NCBI RefSeq assembly: GCF_034190915.1
Contig: NW_026947488.1
Coordinates: forward strand, 258,501 to 322,500
DNA from: Cavia porcellus
Taxonomy: Eukaryota > Chordata > Mammalia > Rodentia > Caviidae
Length of the DNA: 64,000 bases
Reading direction: 5' to 3'
Both the position numbers and the translations under genes were made by a program. Below, in pieces: positions 61,505-64,000 of this stretch (its first letter is position 1; the number at the start of each line of letters is the position of its first letter). The notes beneath the pieces were generated by a model that saw only the letters and a list, made by a program, of their open reading frames with translations, was not told the origin of the DNA and did no database searches.

Positions 61505-61895
61505 GTTATACTTGATACATTGCGTCAACTTGAGCAGTTTAGAAGTTTAACTAAAAGACTCAGCAAGCAGTCAAAGTTCTTACTTTTCTTCCTCCTGTGC
61601 AAAAGGAGGGCAAGGAGATTTTGAAAGTTCTGCAAGTACTTTGGAGGAGGGAGGGCTGTGTCCAATGTAAGGAAGGAAAAGAGACTTGTGCACCTCCCAT
61701 CCCCCCGTTTTGCTCTGGCTGCTTTTCCTGGCTGCTGCATTGAAATGTGGCTTACATGCCAGGCCACGCTGCTGGGGAGCCAACTGTTTGTGGACAGAAA
61801 CCTCCACAAACAGTAGTCTAAGTAAACATTTACTTCCTTCATTTCAGGGGTCAGTATTTTGTCCCAACAAAGAGAGAAAAGTAACCAAGACACCC
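61505..61895 (+). repeat. Partial/diverged array module M7
   Basis: Its right part (CAAACAGTAGTCTAAGTAAAC .. AGAAAAGTAACCAAGAC) parallels the module end. The left part is not alignable by eye. Confidence 0.5.
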
Positions 61896-61949
61896 TAACT
61901 CTATCACTAATTCTGAGTCTACACCTAACTTCCTCCTAAGCTTCTCTCT

Positions 61950-62395
61950 ACAGGTTTATCATCACCTAAGCATGGTGAATGGCATGCCTTATATCTAGAT
62001 GCCCCCAACAGCTCATGCACACATAAGTGTGGATTTGCAGCTGTGGCTGGATCATTGCTGTATGGTAGTGGATTAAGCAACTGCTTGATAGGATATAGTT
62101 CTGGGTGTGGCTTCATGGAATAGCTGAAGACAGGAAACTCGCCATGGGTATCAGTGGCAGCAACCAACAGGTTTGTAGCTTGGATGGAATATACAGGCAA
62201 AGGGAGGCTCACTGCTGTGGCTGCCTGTCTGCCTTCCCATGAACTGTCCTCTTCTATGGACCTCTACCATGCTTCCTAACTCAGGAGCCAGCTCACTATA
62301 TACTGAAACCCCTACAAATTGTGAGCTAAAATAAGCTTTCCAACCTTTACATTGAGATGCAGGTATTTTGTATCAAAAATAAAAAAGAATAACTA
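61950..62395 (+). repeat. Diverged array module M8
   Basis: AAGCATGGTGAATGGCATGCC near the start, TTGCAGCTGTGGCTGGATCA, AACCAACAGGTTTGTAGCTTG, then GTGAGCTAAAATAAGC: the same order as M1-M6. Confidence 0.75.
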
Positions 62396-62739
62396 AATGG
62401 AAACTAAACACTAGGCTTAGCTATAATGCTAACCATGCATGTCTGGAACCCCAATCTAGTACTGGCCTTCTCCTTCACCCTCAATCTACCCATATCCCTA
62501 GCCCTATCCCTAAATGTGGTCCTGAAATTACCATAAAATTAACTCTAGCCCTAACCCTTGTGAAACCCAAGTATTATCCAAAATCTATCATGTGATACAC
62601 CCTATACCTATCCCTAGACCAATCACTAACACTATGAACCTAAGCTTAACCCTCAACCTAATCCTAGCCTTAACTCTAAACATCACTGTACACTAGATAT
62701 AGCTTTCAACATATGCCTAAGTATAGAGTCACAGGTCAG

Positions 62740-63350
62740 GGACTGTTATCTAGATGTCTGAAGAAATCCTCATGCATCATTGGAAGGGGCTTTTCAGAGG
62801 TGGCTGGATCTAGGACAGTGATAGAGGGCTGTGTGTTGTTTTGCTTTTAAGACAAAATATGTGAATGTATGACTTTATTTTTCTAAACTGAAACCCCAGT
62901 ACTTATGCTTAAATGTAGTGTAGACACATTGCAATAAGTAAATGAGTTTTGAGTTGCACTTCAGACACTTGCCCCTAAAAGGTTTATCAGCTCTGATCTA
63001 GGGTGCAGGTTACTAGGATGAAGTGTGTAATACTGGATTAGTCCAATTGGTTTGTCAGAATTCTGGATGTGATAGTGTGAAGAACCAATGTGGGTGTGAG
63101 TGGCACCAGACAAAAGATTTGTTGCCTGGATAAGATAATAGAGAAAAGGGGGTTTGCTGCTGCTGCTTGCTGCCTTCCTGCCTGCCACGCCATGGACTGT
63201 TTCTCCTATGTGCTGACCCTCTGCCATCACACCCTACCTTGAGCCAGATGACTCTGAAATCTCTACAGATGTCTACAAGCTGATACAAACTTCTTCTCAT
63301 TTAGCTTGTGGGTGTCAGGAATTTTCACTCACCAACAATAGAAGTAACTG
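62740..63350 (+). repeat. Duplicated non-telomeric module, right copy
   Basis: Homologous to 7675-8290, with the same hAT-like element at the same place. It runs into 63350-63400 without the 578-bp insertion found at 8298. Confidence 0.8.
62816..62995 (+). mobile_element. hAT-like MITE, copy C
   Basis: Same site as copy A, so it predates the duplication. The 8-bp flanks ATCTAGGA (62808-62815) and ATCTAGGG (62996-63003) match at 7 of 8, a clear hAT-size target duplication. Termini CAGTGATAGAGGGC and GTTTATCAGCTCTG are partly decayed. Confidence 0.78.
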
Positions 63351-63369
63351 AGAGAAAGGTGCAGGGGGC

Positions 63370-63565
63370 CAGATGGGGAAGAAGTATCAAGGGTAGTGTC
63401 CTGCCCAGACCCCTCAGCCTAGAGACTGCTGCTATAGTAGGAGACATTCATTTGCTTTTCAGCCATGAGAGTGGGGCCATTGGCAGAGTCTGTTTAAAAA
63501 GAAACATATGACGGAGTGAGTCAACTTCCATAGGAACCAGCCAGGGCAAAGGGAGCCAAGCTGAC
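63370..63565 (+). repeat. Direct-repeat block, right copy (hybrid of D1 and D2)
   Basis: The left part (GGGTAGTGTCCTGCCCAGAC) follows 8900-8915. The next part (CAGCCTAGAGACTGCTGC) follows 11810-11830. The rest is similar to both. Confidence 0.6.
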
Positions 63566-63765
63566 TCTCAAACTTCCACCTCCTCACACCTCAAGGAAAA
63601 GCCCCAAGGTGGCCTCCCCATCCCAGTCCCCAGGGAGAACACTTGGCTCTGGAGACCAAGCTATCCAGCGAGAGGAAAAGAGACTCTGTAGAGGACACAG
63701 TTCTTTGGGAAGGAGGATGGGGTGAGCTTTAGGAAGACAACAGGCAAAAGGAAAAAGTCACAAAC

Positions 63766-63869
63766 CTGAGGTGAGGCCACCAGTGAGAGCAGCCCCTGGG
63801 GAAGGGACACCACCATGTGACACAGTGTCATCAGCAGAAGGAAGTGCAGGAGCAGAGTGATCTTCAAGC
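63766..63869 (-). pseudogene. GOLGA2: GOLGA2-like exon of a second copy, running off the window
   Basis: 104-bp exon with acceptor CTGCGACAG|GC and donor CCTCAG|GTTTGT on the minus strand, over 90% identical to 12141-12244 by eye. In the GM130-matching frame it is open (PSADDTVSHGGVPSPGAALT). The exons that follow it in the 10-12 kb copy are absent to its left, where the module begins. Whether an upstream part exists beyond 64000 cannot be seen, so this could belong to a longer duplicate. Confidence 0.72.
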
Positions 63870-64000
63870 CTGTCGCAGAAGGAGGCAGGTTTCAGGGGGA
63901 CATGAGGGACAGAAGATGCCTAAGCACCATAGTCACAATGGAACAAGCACATAGGACAGGGCTGCTTCAGTCAGGAGACAGTCACACATGCTGGGAGACA
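63870..64000. repeat. Duplicated intronic sequence
   Basis: Nearly identical to 12245-12371 to the last base of the window, so the duplication continues beyond it. Confidence 0.85.

Larger units (their letters stand above)
60645..62735 (+). repeat. Degenerate telomere-like satellite, block E
   Basis: CCTAA-rich DNA resuming after the L1, same orientation, interrupted by two module copies (61505-61895 and 61950-62395). It fades out by about 62735. Confidence 0.9.

Overview
This is a mammalian, non-coding, repeat-dominated window, almost certainly rodent. B1 (7SL-derived) and ID (tRNA-derived) SINEs occur side by side, including nested insertions and B1-dID dimers. The B1 copies share an internal duplication, and a full-length L1 has what look like repeated 5' promoter units. 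This fits a non-murid rodent, possibly the beaver/kangaroo-rat branch, but the species cannot be fixed from sequence alone. I see no intact host protein-coding gene, rRNA or tRNA gene. Most open frames are chance frames in satellite or pieces of transposons.

Layout. 1-7.0 kb: ordinary interspersed-repeat DNA with simple repeats, SINEs and a 280-bp inverted repeat around a microsatellite. 7.0-7.67 kb: a short block of degenerate telomere-like (CCCTAA) DNA, followed by a duplicated module carrying a small hAT-like element. 10.2-12.3 kb: a broken, intron-containing duplicate of GOLGA2 (golgin GM130) on the minus strand. 14.4-23.5 kb: a mosaic of minus-strand L1 fragments holding nested SINEs and a possible retropseudogene. 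24.3-62.7 kb: a very large field of degenerate CCCTAA repeats, all C-rich on the plus strand. It is split by two related endogenous retroviruses (28.3-31.9 and 48.6-52.6 kb) and one full-length L1 with target-site duplications (53.93-60.63 kb). 62.7-64.0 kb: the module and the first recognisable GOLGA2-like exon return as a second copy of the 7.7-12.4 kb arrangement.

The most striking structure lies at 31.9-48.5 kb. Here the degenerate telomeric DNA is organised as a higher-order tandem repeat of about eight units of roughly 1.6-2.5 kb, most carrying the same ~450-bp non-telomeric module. With the ERV and L1 insertions removed, the field is about 24 kb of old telomere-derived satellite. The flanking GOLGA2 duplication differs between its two copies in a way that suggests recombination between short direct repeats. 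The whole picture is that of a subtelomeric, pericentromeric or ancient-fusion region built by duplication, satellite growth and retroelement insertion.
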